From the NCBI GenBank assembly GCA_963590415.1, contig CAVAPB010000001.1:124001-188000 (forward strand): a stretch of DNA of 64,000 bases, read 5' to 3'. The translations under genes and the position numbers were made by a program. Of this stretch, positions 15,504 to 24,431 are shown one piece after another (position 1 is the first letter of the stretch; every line of letters starts with the position of its first letter). The notes below the pieces were generated by a model that was not told where the DNA came from, ran no database searches, and saw only the letters and a list, made by a program, of their open reading frames with translations. This DNA comes from Fimenecus sp963590415. Lineage in GTDB: Bacteria; Bacillota; Clostridia; Oscillospirales; Acutalibacteraceae.

Positions 15504-18173
15504 ATGAAACACTATCTCAGCACGACCGAAGAAGTGTTTAGGGAAACCGAGTCTTCGGAAAAAGGTCTGACCTCGGAGCAGGCGAAAAAAAGGCTTGAGG
15601 AAAACGGTAAAAACCGTCTTGAAGAGGGAAAGAAAAAGTCCGTCATTATACGGCTGTTGGAACAGTTTACGGACCCGATGATAATCATACTTATCGTGGC
15701 GGCGGTAATCTCCGGAATTACCTCTGTGTTTGACGGAAGCTTTCCGTCGGATGTGATAATCATTCTTTTTGTCGTAATACTTAATGCGATTTTGGGCGTT
15801 GTTCAGGAGAGCAAAGCCGAAAAAGCGATTGAGGCGTTGCAGGAGATGGCGGCGGCAACATCAAAGGTTGAGCGTGACGGCAAGGTTATGCAAATCAAAA
15901 GCGAAGACCTCGTTGTCGGGGATGTAATTCTTCTTGAAGCGGGCGACGCCGTTCCTGCCGACGCAAGAATAATCGAAAGCGCAAGCCTTAAAATTGAAGA
16001 GGCGGCATTGACAGGTGAGTCAGTTCCGGTAAATAAATTTATTGATATAATCTATCTTAAAGACAGCGAAAAGGATGTTCCGCTCGGCGACCGTAAGAAT
16101 ATGATGTATATGGGTTCATCGGTTGTTTACGGACGAGGCAAGGCGGTTGTTACCGCAACGGGCATGGACACCGAAATGGGCAAGATTGCAGGCGCTCTCG
16201 CAGAGGCTCAGGACGGACAGACGCCCTTGCAGAAAAAGCTTGCACAGTTAAGCAAGATACTCAGCGTTATTGTTATCGGTATATGTGCGGTTATTTTTGC
16301 GATAGGAATTATAAGAGAACTTATTCTCGGCAATTCGATAGGGCTTGAATTCCTGCTCGATACATTTATGATAGCGGTTTCGCTTGCGGTTGCGGCAATT
16401 CCCGAGGGACTTGCGGCGGTAGTAACGGTTGTGCTTTCAATCGGCGTTACCAATATGTCGAAGAAAAACGCAATCATCAGAAAGCTTACCGCAGTTGAAA
16501 CGCTCGGCTGCGCACAGATTATCTGCTCGGATAAAACCGGTACTCTTACGCAAAACAAGATGACTGTTGTTGAGCACTATGCGGATGATGAAAAATTACT
16601 TGCAACGGGAATGGCTCTTTGCACGGATGTAAACATCGATGAAAACAAGGAGATAATCGGAGAGCCGACCGAAGCGGCTCTTGTGGCGTATGCGCTCTCT
16701 ATCGATTTGAACAAGAATGACCTTTCAAAGGTACAGCCGAGGGTTGCCGAAGCTCCGTTCGACTCAATGAGAAAAATGATGACCACCGTTCATTCAAAGG
16801 ACGGCGGATATATTCAGTACACCAAGGGCGCTCCCGACGAGGTGCTCAAATGCTGTACGGGAATTTTGAAGGACGGCAAGGTAAGAGACATTACCGACGC
16901 CGACAAAGCTGAAATCATCGAAAAGAACAAGGAATACGCCGACAGAGCGTTAAGAGTTCTTGCGTGCAGCTTTAAGGAGTTATCGGAAATCCCTGCCGAC
17001 CAAAGCCCCGAAGCGCTTGAACAGTGTCTTGTTTTCTGCGGACTTGTCGGTATGATCGATCCCGTAAGACCCGAGGTCAAGGCGGCGATTGAGGAGTGCA
17101 GAACTGCGGGAATAAGACCGATTATGATTACGGGCGACCACAAGGACACCGCAACGGCGATAGCGATGGAGCTCGGAATAATCGACAGCCCCGACGGTGC
17201 AATCACGGGTGCACAGCTCAATGAAATCTCGGACGAGGAGTTTGAAAAAGAGGTCGAAAAGTATTCGGTGTACGCAAGAGTTCAGCCCGAGCACAAGGTA
17301 AGAATAGTAAACGCATGGAAAAAGCGCGGTATGATTACCGCAATGACGGGCGACGGCGTAAACGACGCTCCTTCGATAAAGAGTGCGGATATCGGCGTCG
17401 GAATGGGCATCACGGGTACGGATGTTACGAAAAATGTTGCCGATATGGTGCTTGCTGACGATAACTTTGCTACAATCGTTTCGGCGGTTGAAGAGGGACG
17501 AAGAATTTATGACAATATCCGTAAATCCATACAGTTCCTGCTTGCTTCAAACCTCAGTGAGGTAATTTCGATTTTTGTTGCAAACCTTTTGGGCTTCACG
17601 ATTTTAAGACCGGTTCATCTGCTTTGGATTAACCTTGTAACCGACTGCTTCCCCGCACTTGCGCTTGCAATGGAAAAGGGCGAAAAGGATATAATGAGGC
17701 GTCCTCCGAGAAATTCAAAGGACGGAATTTTTTCAGGCGGGGTAGGTTTTGATATTTTCTATCAGGGCATTTTGGTAACGGGTCTTACGCTTGCGGCTTA
17801 CTTTATAGGTCATTATATCGAAGCGGGCGTATGGGAAATTACAAACTCGCCCGACGGCACAACTATGGCGTTCCTCACTATGAGTATGTGCGAGATTTTC
17901 CACTCGCTTAACATGCGTTCTCAGAGAGGCTCGACGGTTGCAATGACCTTCAAGGGCAGTCATAATCTGTATCTTTTTGGTTCATGTCTGCTTTCCCTTC
18001 TTATGACAACGGTTGTAATTTATGTACCGTTCCTTTCAAACGCATTCGATTTTGAGCACATTGATTTGGGCGAATATGCGGTTGCGCTTGCACTTGCGTT
18101 TGCTATCATTCCGCTTGTTGAAATCATTAAGGCGATTGAAAGAGCGTATGATAAAAAGAAAGCGAAGAAATAA
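15504..18173 (+). CDS. P2-type cation-translocating ATPase (Ca2+/Mn2+ class)
   Basis: 889 residues with ten expected membrane helices. Key motifs: LTGESVPV in the A domain, AAIPEGLAAVV in helix M4, CSDKTGTLTQNKM with phosphorylated Asp343, KGAPDE in the N domain, MITGDHKDTA, and TGDGVNDAPSIK in the P domain. M6 reads NLVTDCFPALALAMEKGE, the Asp-containing metal-site helix of SERCA/PMR1-like pumps. It should export Ca2+ or Mn2+. Control by a Mn2+-sensing riboswitch favours Mn2+ efflux or Mn-responsive Ca2+/Mn2+ extrusion. GGAGG at 15492-15496 sets ATG 15504. Confidence 0.9.
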   Translation: MKHYLSTTEEVFRETESSEKGLTSEQAKKRLEENGKNRLEEGKKKSVIIRLLEQFTDPMIIILIVAAVISGITSVFDGSFPSDVIIILFVVILNAILGVVQESKAEKAIEALQEMAAATSKVERDGKVMQIKSEDLVVGDVILLEAGDAVPADARIIESASLKIEEAALTGESVPVNKFIDIIYLKDSEKDVPLGDRKNMMYMGSSVVYGRGKAVVTATGMDTEMGKIAGALAEAQDGQTPLQKKLAQLSKILSVIVIGICAVIFAIGIIRELILGNSIGLEFLLDTFMIAVSLAVAAIPEGLAAVVTVVLSIGVTNMSKKNAIIRKLTAVETLGCAQIICSDKTGTLTQNKMTVVEHYADDEKLLATGMALCTDVNIDENKEIIGEPTEAALVAYALSIDLNKNDLSKVQPRVAEAPFDSMRKMMTTVHSKDGGYIQYTKGAPDEVLKCCTGILKDGKVRDITDADKAEIIEKNKEYADRALRVLACSFKELSEIPADQSPEALEQCLVFCGLVGMIDPVRPEVKAAIEECRTAGIRPIMITGDHKDTATAIAMELGIIDSPDGAITGAQLNEISDEEFEKEVEKYSVYARVQPEHKVRIVNAWKKRGMITAMTGDGVNDAPSIKSADIGVGMGITGTDVTKNVADMVLADDNFATIVSAVEEGRRIYDNIRKSIQFLLASNLSEVISIFVANLLGFTILRPVHLLWINLVTDCFPALALAMEKGEKDIMRRPPRNSKDGIFSGGVGFDIFYQGILVTGLTLAAYFIGHYIEAGVWEITNSPDGTTMAFLTMSMCEIFHSLNMRSQRGSTVAMTFKGSHNLYLFGSCLLSLLMTTVVIYVPFLSNAFDFEHIDLGEYAVALALAFAIIPLVEIIKAIERAYDKKKAKK

Positions 18174-18193
18174 GTTTTCAACGCTTGAAGTTT

Positions 18194-18225
18194 ACAGCCT
18201 CCCTTTACACAAGGGAGGCTGTATT
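18194..18225 (+). terminator. Intrinsic terminator after the P-type ATPase
   Basis: Stem ACAGCCTCCCTT / AAGGGAGGCTGT with a TACAC loop, then ATTT. A close relative of the stem recurs at 21097-21120 (GGCTCCCTTTACACAAGGGAGCC without a T-run), so this may be a recruited repeat acting as a terminator. Confidence 0.65.
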
Positions 18226-18400
18226 TGTGCGTAGTTTTTAATTTGTATATCACCGTAGGGACAGCCCTCGTGGCTGTCCGTAATAACCAATCCGGTAGGG
18301 CAGGGGTTATTCCCCTGATGGGGAAATGTCTGCGTAAGCAGACAAAAGGGTGCCAGAATTCGGGAGAATTTGCTCCCGCCGTTAACAGACATCAAATTAT

Positions 18401-18481
18401 CGTAGGGACGGGCTCACCCCTGTCCGCAAGAAATTATATACAAGTCATATTGACGGACAGCCGCAAGGGCTGTCCCTACGG
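18401..18481. repeat. Dispersed palindromic repeat, GTAGGGAC type
   Basis: About 80 bp bounded by CGTAGGGAC and GTCCCTACG, with inner GGACAGCC...GGCTGTCC palindromes and an AT-rich centre. A similar element of matching length and centre (CTGTCCGCAA.AA.TTATATA) lies at 54140-54220. Confidence 0.75.
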
Positions 18482-18514
18482 CTTTTATCAAATTAAAATA
18501 TTCGCAGAACCAAG

Positions 18515-18731
18515 CCTTCCTCTGATGGGTAACATATTCGACCGCCACAATCAAAATATATTTCATATCATATCGTAGGGGCGAACTGTGTTCGCCCGCT
18601 TTTAATGTCAGTAGAAATTGACGGGCGACCGCAGGTCGCCCCTACGGGTCGTGCGTTGATTTTAATGCCATATTAACCGTAAATTGCGATAAATCAACAA
18701 CAATTAGGCGGCAGGATCAAGCCCCCGCCCT
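18515..18731 (+). repeat. 217-bp direct repeat, left copy
   Basis: Matches 20842-21058 over 217 bp with three mismatches by eye and no gaps. It contains a CGTAGGGGCG...CGCCCCTACG palindromic element, a GCGATAAATCAACAACAATTA stretch (AT-rich) and a GGCGG...CCCCGCC end. The two copies bracket the PPC/SLH gene in the same orientation. Confidence 0.9.
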
Positions 18732-18794
18732 TCGCTGTACGCATAAATATTTTATAATTTTAAAAAATTATTCTCAACTGTACACTGACAGACT

Positions 18795-18835
<41 letters not shown>

Positions 18836-18950
18836 GAATTGTCCGGTATAAAATAAACATTCTATGGAAGAGACAGCATGCCGTTTCGATAGAAAAAGTA
18901 CATTGAATTGTATACGGATTGAAAAATATTTAAACTTCAGGAGGAAAAGT

Positions 18951-20687
18951 ATGAAAAAGACAAAAAAGATTATTTCGTTATTGTTGTCTGTTTTGATGAT
19001 AATAACAACAGTTTCGGCACTTTCAATAACTTCTGCCGCTGCGTATTACGAGTCGGAACCTAACGACTCTATATCAACGGCTGACAGCATTTCAACAAAT
19101 ACAACTGTTTATGGCGAAAGTAAATACGATAGAGATTTTTATAAATTTACATTGTCGTCGCAAGGCTATATAGCAGTATCTATAAATCATAACCAATTTT
19201 CCAGTAAATCTTTATGGTTGTATTTGTACGACAGCAATGGCGAAATAATACATCAATGGACATTTTATCAAAATTACGGAACAAATCTATCGGGAAACAT
19301 TGGGTTGCCAGCAGGAACTTATTATATTCAATTGTATAATGAAAACTCCAATTCACTTAAATACAATTTGACTGTTAATTTTACAAAATCAGATAATTGG
19401 GAAAGCGAGCCGAATGACTCGTTTACAAATGCTGACAATATATCCGTAAACAAATCATATAACGGGGTAATAAATAGGATACATTCAACATATGATGTGG
19501 ATTATTATAAATTCAATCTCTCATCACAAGGTTACATTACAATAACAATGAATCACAAGCAACTGGATTCGGATTATTGGAAAGTATGTCTGTATGATAA
19601 CAATATGAATGAAATGTATTATTGGAGATTTGATTCAAAATATGCTTCCAATGCGACAGAAAAAATTGGCTTGCCAGCAGGAAAATACTTTATAGCAGTT
19701 TCCGGTTCCTCATCCGTTGTTGGTGTTGATTATACTTTTAAGGTGAATTATACTCAATCGCCATATTGGGAAACAGAAACTAATAACACGAGGGCAACAG
19801 CAGACAGCATACTAATTAATACAATTTATCATGGAGTTGTACATACAAATGGACCAAGCGCATATTTTTATGGAAATGAAAGTGATTACTATAAATTTAA
19901 TTTGTCTTCGCAAGCTAATATATCGATAACAATGAGTTGTGAGCAGGTGTGCAATGGTGAGTGGAGTATGGAACTGCTTGACACCAATGGTAACAGGATA
20001 AAAAAATGGGCATTTTATGGTAAATATTCATCAAATTCGACAGAAACACTTAAATTAAATGCAGGCAATTATTATGTTGTAATTACCAGTGACATAGATG
20101 CAGGAAATATTGACTATTCTTTCGTTGTTGAGCAACCGCTGTTTCCTGATGTCAGAGCAAGCGATTGGTATTTCAATGCAGTCAAATTCAATGTGGATAA
20201 GGGTTATTTCCATGGCTATGCCAACGGTTATTTCGGACCTGCCGACAACATTCAGAGACAGGATTTTGTAGTTGTACTTGCTAAAATTGCAAACGCAGAC
20301 CTTTCGGCATATAAGGGTCAGAACGGCGACTTTGCTGATGTACCGATGAATGATTATTATTCCGCTGCGATAGCTTGGGCAAAGGATAATCACATCCTTT
20401 CGGGCTATGCGAACGGCAAGTTCGGAGTCGGCGATCCGATAACAAGAGAACAGGCTTGCGTGATTTTCTATAACTATTGCAAAGGTTCTGTTTCGGGCGA
20501 TGTCAATGCAGTGCTTGCAAGCTATCCCGATGGCGTCAATGTAAGCGATTGGGCAAAAACGGCAGTTGCATGGGCGGCAGAAAACCATGTTGTCGGCGGT
20601 AACGGCACATTAAATCCTGCAGGCAACGCCAACAGAGCAGAAATGGCACAAATCATTATGAATATGTCGAATAATGATATTCTTTGA
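18951..20687 (+). CDS. Secreted surface protein: three PPC-like domains plus three SLH repeats
   Basis: 578 residues. A signal peptide covers residues 1-34 (KKTKK, hydrophobic core, SAAA cleavage region). Three repeats follow, each starting with a W/Y-E-S/T-E-x-N-(D/N) motif and an AD.I segment (about 36, 150 and 272), each ending with LPAGxYYI-like strands; this is the bacterial pre-peptidase C-terminal (PPC) fold. From about residue 398 three SLH domains give cell-wall anchoring (FPDV..SDWYFNAV; DVPMNDYY; YPDG..VSDWAKTAV). There is no catalytic domain, so it may bind substrate or act as a structural protein. GGAGG at 18940-18944 fixes ATG 18951. It is bracketed by long direct repeats. Confidence 0.85.
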   Translation: MKKTKKIISLLLSVLMIITTVSALSITSAAAYYESEPNDSISTADSISTNTTVYGESKYDRDFYKFTLSSQGYIAVSINHNQFSSKSLWLYLYDSNGEIIHQWTFYQNYGTNLSGNIGLPAGTYYIQLYNENSNSLKYNLTVNFTKSDNWESEPNDSFTNADNISVNKSYNGVINRIHSTYDVDYYKFNLSSQGYITITMNHKQLDSDYWKVCLYDNNMNEMYYWRFDSKYASNATEKIGLPAGKYFIAVSGSSSVVGVDYTFKVNYTQSPYWETETNNTRATADSILINTIYHGVVHTNGPSAYFYGNESDYYKFNLSSQANISITMSCEQVCNGEWSMELLDTNGNRIKKWAFYGKYSSNSTETLKLNAGNYYVVITSDIDAGNIDYSFVVEQPLFPDVRASDWYFNAVKFNVDKGYFHGYANGYFGPADNIQRQDFVVVLAKIANADLSAYKGQNGDFADVPMNDYYSAAIAWAKDNHILSGYANGKFGVGDPITREQACVIFYNYCKGSVSGDVNAVLASYPDGVNVSDWAKTAVAWAAENHVVGGNGTLNPAGNANRAEMAQIIMNMSNNDIL

Positions 20688-20727
20688 TTAGTTGTTTATA
20701 ACAAACTGAAAATTACGCACAAACAAA

Positions 20728-20857
20728 GGCTCCCTCTGACGAGGGAGCTGTCATTTTTTCATAGAAAAAATGACTGAGGGAGAGATAACGAAAATTTGAT
20801 ATGTATTGCCTCTCTCCTTCCGACGCGCCTGCGGCGCGCCACCTTCCTCTGATGGTT
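20728..20857. repeat. MITE-like repeat, GGCTCCCTC family
   Basis: Begins GGCTCCCTCTGACGAGGGAG, has an internal ACTGAGGGAGAGATAACG block and ends near CCACCTTCCTCTGATGG. A second copy is at 60422-60560, where both ends are intact as imperfect terminal inverted repeats. In this copy the right end merges into the 217-bp repeat. Confidence 0.8.
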
Positions 20858-21058
20858 AACATATTCGACCGCCACAATCAAAATATATTTCATATCATAT
20901 CGTAGGGGCGAACTGTGTTCGCCCGCTTTTAATGTCAGTAGAAATTGACGGGCGACCGCAGGTCGCCCCTACGGGTCGTGCGTTGATTTTAATGCCATAT
21001 TAACCGTAAATTGCGATAAATCAACAACAATTAGGCGGCGGGAGCAAGCCCCCGCCCT
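20842..21058 (+). repeat. 217-bp direct repeat, right copy
   Basis: Same orientation and length as 18515-18731, with three differences by eye (positions in GGTTAAC and in GCGGGAGCAAG). Recombination between the copies would delete or duplicate a 2.3-kb unit carrying the SLH gene. Confidence 0.9.
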
Positions 21059-21128
21059 ACAGCGTCGTCGTTTGCTTCGTATCGTTCGCAGTATCAAGGC
21101 TCCCTTTACACAAGGGAGCCTGAAAATA

Positions 21129-21158
21129 AAAAACGCACTCGCCCAGCGAGTGCGTTTT
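21129..21158. terminator. Terminator at the end of aspS-gatCAB, possibly bidirectional
   Basis: AAAACGCACTCGC / GCGAGTGCGTTTT stem with a minimal CC(A) loop, flanked by A-runs on one side and T-runs on the other, so it can work on either strand. Confidence 0.8.
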
Positions 21159-21206
21159 AATTTAACCTGTTAATTTAATCTGTTATTTTATCCTGTTATC
21201 AGCTTA

Positions 21207-22637
21207 TCAGCCCAAAATCTCTTTAAGGATTTTCTGAACCTCCTGTGCGGGAGCTTTGCCCTTGAGCGCTCGCATTGCCTGACCCATAATATAGCCCATA
21301 GCCTGCGTTTTTCCGGCTTTGTATTCGGATACGCTCTTTTCGTTGTCGGCGATAACCTGCTCGATTATCGGTCGCAACGCCGAAACATCGGTTACCTGCG
21401 CAAGGTTGTTTTCCTCGACATACTTTTCGGGGTCAACGCCGTCAGTGAATACCTTTTCAAGCACCTTTTTACCCGTGCCGCGGTTAATTTTGTTGGATTT
21501 TACCATGTTGATAACCGTTGCCAAATCCTCGGGCTTCAAAGGATTGTTTTCTGTAAGGGTTGCGCTGTCGTTGAGAAGCTTCATGACCTCGCCCATAATC
21601 CAGTTGGCAACATCCTTCGGGGAATTGCACTTTTCAAGCGTCTTTTCAAAGAACCTGACAAGATAAATATCTCCCGTGATAATTCCCGTGTCGTATTCGG
21701 GGAGACCGAGTTCGTTTATATAACGCTGTCTCTTCTCCTCGGGAAGCTCGGGCATTGTCGATTTGATTTCTTCGATTTGTCCGTCGGAAATTTCAATCGG
21801 CGGAAGGTCGGGTTCGGGGAAGTATTTGTAGTCCTGAGCGTCCTCTTTTGAACGCATTGCATAGCTGTAGCCCTTGTTGTCGTCCCAACGGCGGGTCTCC
21901 TGAACTACCTTTTCTCCGTCCTCAATAAGCTCAATCTGCCTTTGAGCCTCATAGGCAATGGCACGCTCAATAGCGTGGAACGAATTGAGGTTTTTCATTT
22001 CCGTCCTTGTGCCGAATTCCTTTTGACCCTTAGGTCTTACGGAAAGGTTTACATCGGCACGCAAGGAGCCCTCCTGCATTTTACAGTCGGAAACGCCTGT
22101 GTACTGAAGAATTGCACGGAGCTTTTCAAGGTAATCTATTACCTCTTCGGAGCTTCTGAAATCGGGCTCGGATACAATTTCAAGCAACGGAACGCCGCAG
22201 CGGTTGTAGTCAACAAGCGTGCAATCCTCGAATTCGTCGTGGATAAGCTTGCCTGCGTCCTCCTCCATATGGATTTCGTGAATACCGATTTTTTTCTTTT
22301 CTCCGTCCTTTGTGTTTACCTCTATATAGCCGTTTCGGCATATCGGAAGATAAAGCTGTGAAATCTGATACGCCTTGGGCAGGTCGGGGTAGAAATAGTT
22401 TTTTCTGTCAAATTTATTGTTCTGCGTGATTGTACAGTTGGTTGCTATACCCGTGCGGATTGCAAACTCAACGACTCTTCTGTTGAGAAGAGGAAGAGTG
22501 CCGGGCATACCCGAGCAAATTTCGCACACATGGGTGTTGGGCTCTCCGCCGAACTCGGTCGAACAGCCGCAGAAGATTTTTGTTTCGGTCGCAAGCTCTG
22601 TATGAACTTCAAGACCCATTACGATTTCCCATTCCAT
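21207..22637 (-). CDS. gatB: Aspartyl/glutamyl-tRNA amidotransferase subunit B
   Basis: 476 residues, the expected length. GatB binds the misacylated tRNA and phosphorylates the side-chain carboxylate in the GatCAB transamidosome. Family motifs are clear: EIVMGLEVHTEL at the N-terminus, FCGCSTEFG with metal-linked cysteines, CEICSGMPGTLPLLN, and RCGVPLLEIVSEPD; the C-terminal YqeY-like tail domain ends near KAPAQEVQKILKEIL. It is the last gene of aspS-gatC-gatA-gatB, 12 nt after gatA. Confidence 0.97.
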   Translation of the reverse strand: MEWEIVMGLEVHTELATETKIFCGCSTEFGGEPNTHVCEICSGMPGTLPLLNRRVVEFAIRTGIATNCTITQNNKFDRKNYFYPDLPKAYQISQLYLPICRNGYIEVNTKDGEKKKIGIHEIHMEEDAGKLIHDEFEDCTLVDYNRCGVPLLEIVSEPDFRSSEEVIDYLEKLRAILQYTGVSDCKMQEGSLRADVNLSVRPKGQKEFGTRTEMKNLNSFHAIERAIAYEAQRQIELIEDGEKVVQETRRWDDNKGYSYAMRSKEDAQDYKYFPEPDLPPIEISDGQIEEIKSTMPELPEEKRQRYINELGLPEYDTGIITGDIYLVRFFEKTLEKCNSPKDVANWIMGEVMKLLNDSATLTENNPLKPEDLATVINMVKSNKINRGTGKKVLEKVFTDGVDPEKYVEENNLAQVTDVSALRPIIEQVIADNEKSVSEYKAGKTQAMGYIMGQAMRALKGKAPAQEVQKILKEILG

Positions 22638-22649
22638 GGTCTGTCCTCC

Positions 22650-24116
22650 TTAACCCAATGTCGGCAAATTCTTATGATAATCGGTTGCGTTTTGGAACGC
22701 CTTTGCCGCACTCATAATTTCCGCCTCGCAGAACGGCTTGCCGATAAGCTGCATACCGACAGGCATACCGTCCGAATCAAAACCGCACGGAGCGGAGAAC
22801 GACGGCAGACCCGCAATGTTTATCATTACCGTGTAAATGTCGCCGAGGTACATTTTAAGAGGGTCTGAAAGACTTTCGCCCATTTTAAGCGCCGTGGTCG
22901 GAGCAACGGGACCCAAAATCATATCATATTTTTCAAAGGCGTCAAAGAATGCGTTCTGAATAAGCTTCTTTGCTTTAAGCGCTTTGTTGTAATAAGCATC
23001 GTAATAGCCCGAGGAAAGAACGAAGTTGCCGAGCATTATTCTGCGCTTAACTTCCATTCCGAAGCCTTCGGAACGGCTCATTATATATCTGTCCAAAAGG
23101 TTTTCGCTGTTCTTTGAGGAGTAGCCGTACTTGATACCGTCATATCTTGAAAGATTTGAGCACGCCTCCGCGCAAGCGATGATGTAATATGTCGGTATTG
23201 CATACTTCGCAATCGGCATTTTGAACATTTCAACCTCTGCGCCGAGCTCACGGAACTTGTCAGCCGCCGCGAGAATTGCAGATTTTACATCCTCGTTGAT
23301 GCCCTCGCCGAGATAATCCTCGGGGATACCGATTTTCTTGCCCTTTATATCCCCGCTAACAGCCTTGTCAAAGTCGAATTTGTCATAAACCATTGAAGTG
23401 CCGTCTTTTTCGTCTTTACCCTGAATTACGGAGAAAAGAGCGGCACAGTCGTCAACATCTTTGCCGATAGGTCCTATCTGGTCGAGAGACGAAGCATAAG
23501 CCACAAGACCGTAACGGGAAACGGCACCGTAGGTGGGTTTAAGACCAGTAACGCCGCAGAATGAGCAGGGCTGACGGATAGAGCCGCCCGTGTCGGAGCC
23601 GAGAGTAACCGGAGCGAGCCTTGCCGCAACAGCTGCCGCCGCACCGCCCGAGCTTCCGCCCGGAACCTTTTCGGTATCCCACGGGTTGTGTGTAACGCCC
23701 GTAGCCGAGGTCTCCGTGGTGCTGCCCATTGCAAACTCGTCCATATTGAGCTTCCCGATAACAACCATACCCTCGTCGTTAAGACGGTTTATAACGGTAG
23801 CGTTGTAGGTCGGAATAAAGTTTTCGAGAATTTTTGACGAGCAGGTTGTAAGAATATCCTTTGTACAGATATTATCCTTTACGCCTATCGGCACGCCTGC
23901 AAGTCTGCCCGTATATTTTCCGCTTTCAATGCCCTGCTGAACCTCTTTTGCCCTTTCGAGAGCCTCCGCCTTGCAGACGGTATTGTAGCAGTGGAGCTTC
24001 GGGTCATATTTTTCGATAGCGTCGAAAAAGGCGTTTACCGCTTCTTCGACGGTTATATCTTTGTTCTTTACGGCGGCTGAGATTTCAAGCGCCGTCATTT
24101 CGCAAATATTTTTCAT
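22650..24116 (-). CDS. gatA: Aspartyl/glutamyl-tRNA amidotransferase subunit A
   Basis: 488 residues. The glutaminase subunit belongs to the amidase-signature family: the Ser-cisSer-Lys triad is seen in IGVKDNI (Lys), PGGSSGGAAA and SDTGGSIRQP. It releases ammonia from glutamine and passes it to GatB. ATG 24116 is chosen because GAGGTG lies 6 nt upstream; an in-frame TTG farther upstream has no such site. Its ribosome-binding site overlaps the end of gatC. Confidence 0.97.
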   Translation of the reverse strand: MKNICEMTALEISAAVKNKDITVEEAVNAFFDAIEKYDPKLHCYNTVCKAEALERAKEVQQGIESGKYTGRLAGVPIGVKDNICTKDILTTCSSKILENFIPTYNATVINRLNDEGMVVIGKLNMDEFAMGSTTETSATGVTHNPWDTEKVPGGSSGGAAAAVAARLAPVTLGSDTGGSIRQPCSFCGVTGLKPTYGAVSRYGLVAYASSLDQIGPIGKDVDDCAALFSVIQGKDEKDGTSMVYDKFDFDKAVSGDIKGKKIGIPEDYLGEGINEDVKSAILAAADKFRELGAEVEMFKMPIAKYAIPTYYIIACAEACSNLSRYDGIKYGYSSKNSENLLDRYIMSRSEGFGMEVKRRIMLGNFVLSSGYYDAYYNKALKAKKLIQNAFFDAFEKYDMILGPVAPTTALKMGESLSDPLKMYLGDIYTVMINIAGLPSFSAPCGFDSDGMPVGMQLIGKPFCEAEIMSAAKAFQNATDYHKNLPTLG

Positions 24117-24126
24117 AGTCTGCACC

Positions 24127-24414
24127 TCATTCAACTGTTTTCGGAACTACGAAGCAACCGTCCTTGCTGTCGGGTGCGTTTTTGAGTATGTTTTCCGTGT
24201 CCGCCTTGTTTGTAACGACATCGTCGCGCATTACATTTGCAACGGGGAACGAATGTGACGCCGGCTCAATACCGTCGGTGTCAAGCTCGTTGAGCGTGTC
24301 AATATAGGTAAGAATGTCCTGAAGGTCCTTTTCGGCGGCAACCTTTTCCTCTTCGGTAAGTCTTATCCTGCCGAGCTTTTCAAGATATTCCACAAGGTTT
24401 CTGTCTATCGTCAT
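24127..24414 (-). CDS. gatC: Aspartyl/glutamyl-tRNA amidotransferase subunit C
   Basis: 95 residues, the usual GatC size. It wraps around GatA and holds the A-B interface. Typical features are LEKLGRIRLTEEEK at the start, DILTYIDTLNELDTDGIEP in the middle and a C-terminal APDSKDGCFVVPKTVE segment. It lies between aspS (17 nt) and gatA (10 nt), so the charging enzyme and the amidotransferase are made together. Confidence 0.95.
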   Translation of the reverse strand: MTIDRNLVEYLEKLGRIRLTEEEKVAAEKDLQDILTYIDTLNELDTDGIEPASHSFPVANVMRDDVVTNKADTENILKNAPDSKDGCFVVPKTVE

Positions 24415-24431
24415 TTATATCACCTTATAAA

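Larger units (their letters stand above)
20688..21206. other. Repeat-rich intergenic region downstream of the SLH gene
   Basis: 519 nt with no gene. It holds a GGCTCCCTCTGACGAGGGAG-type mobile-like repeat (20728-20857), the right copy of the 217-bp repeat (20842-21058), a GGCTCCC...GGGAGCC hairpin (21097-21120), the gatB terminator (21129-21158) and a short run of CTGTTA-containing imperfect repeats (21168-21200). Confidence 0.8.

Noticed and set aside
18201..18225. Hairpin after the ATPase as a regulatory RNA
   Set aside because: It has a short T-run right after the stop codon and a relative at 21097; terminator or repeat explains it.
18225..18578. 117-residue frame after the ATPase
   Set aside because: It is made of the palindromic repeats; no homologous sequence or ribosome-binding site is visible.
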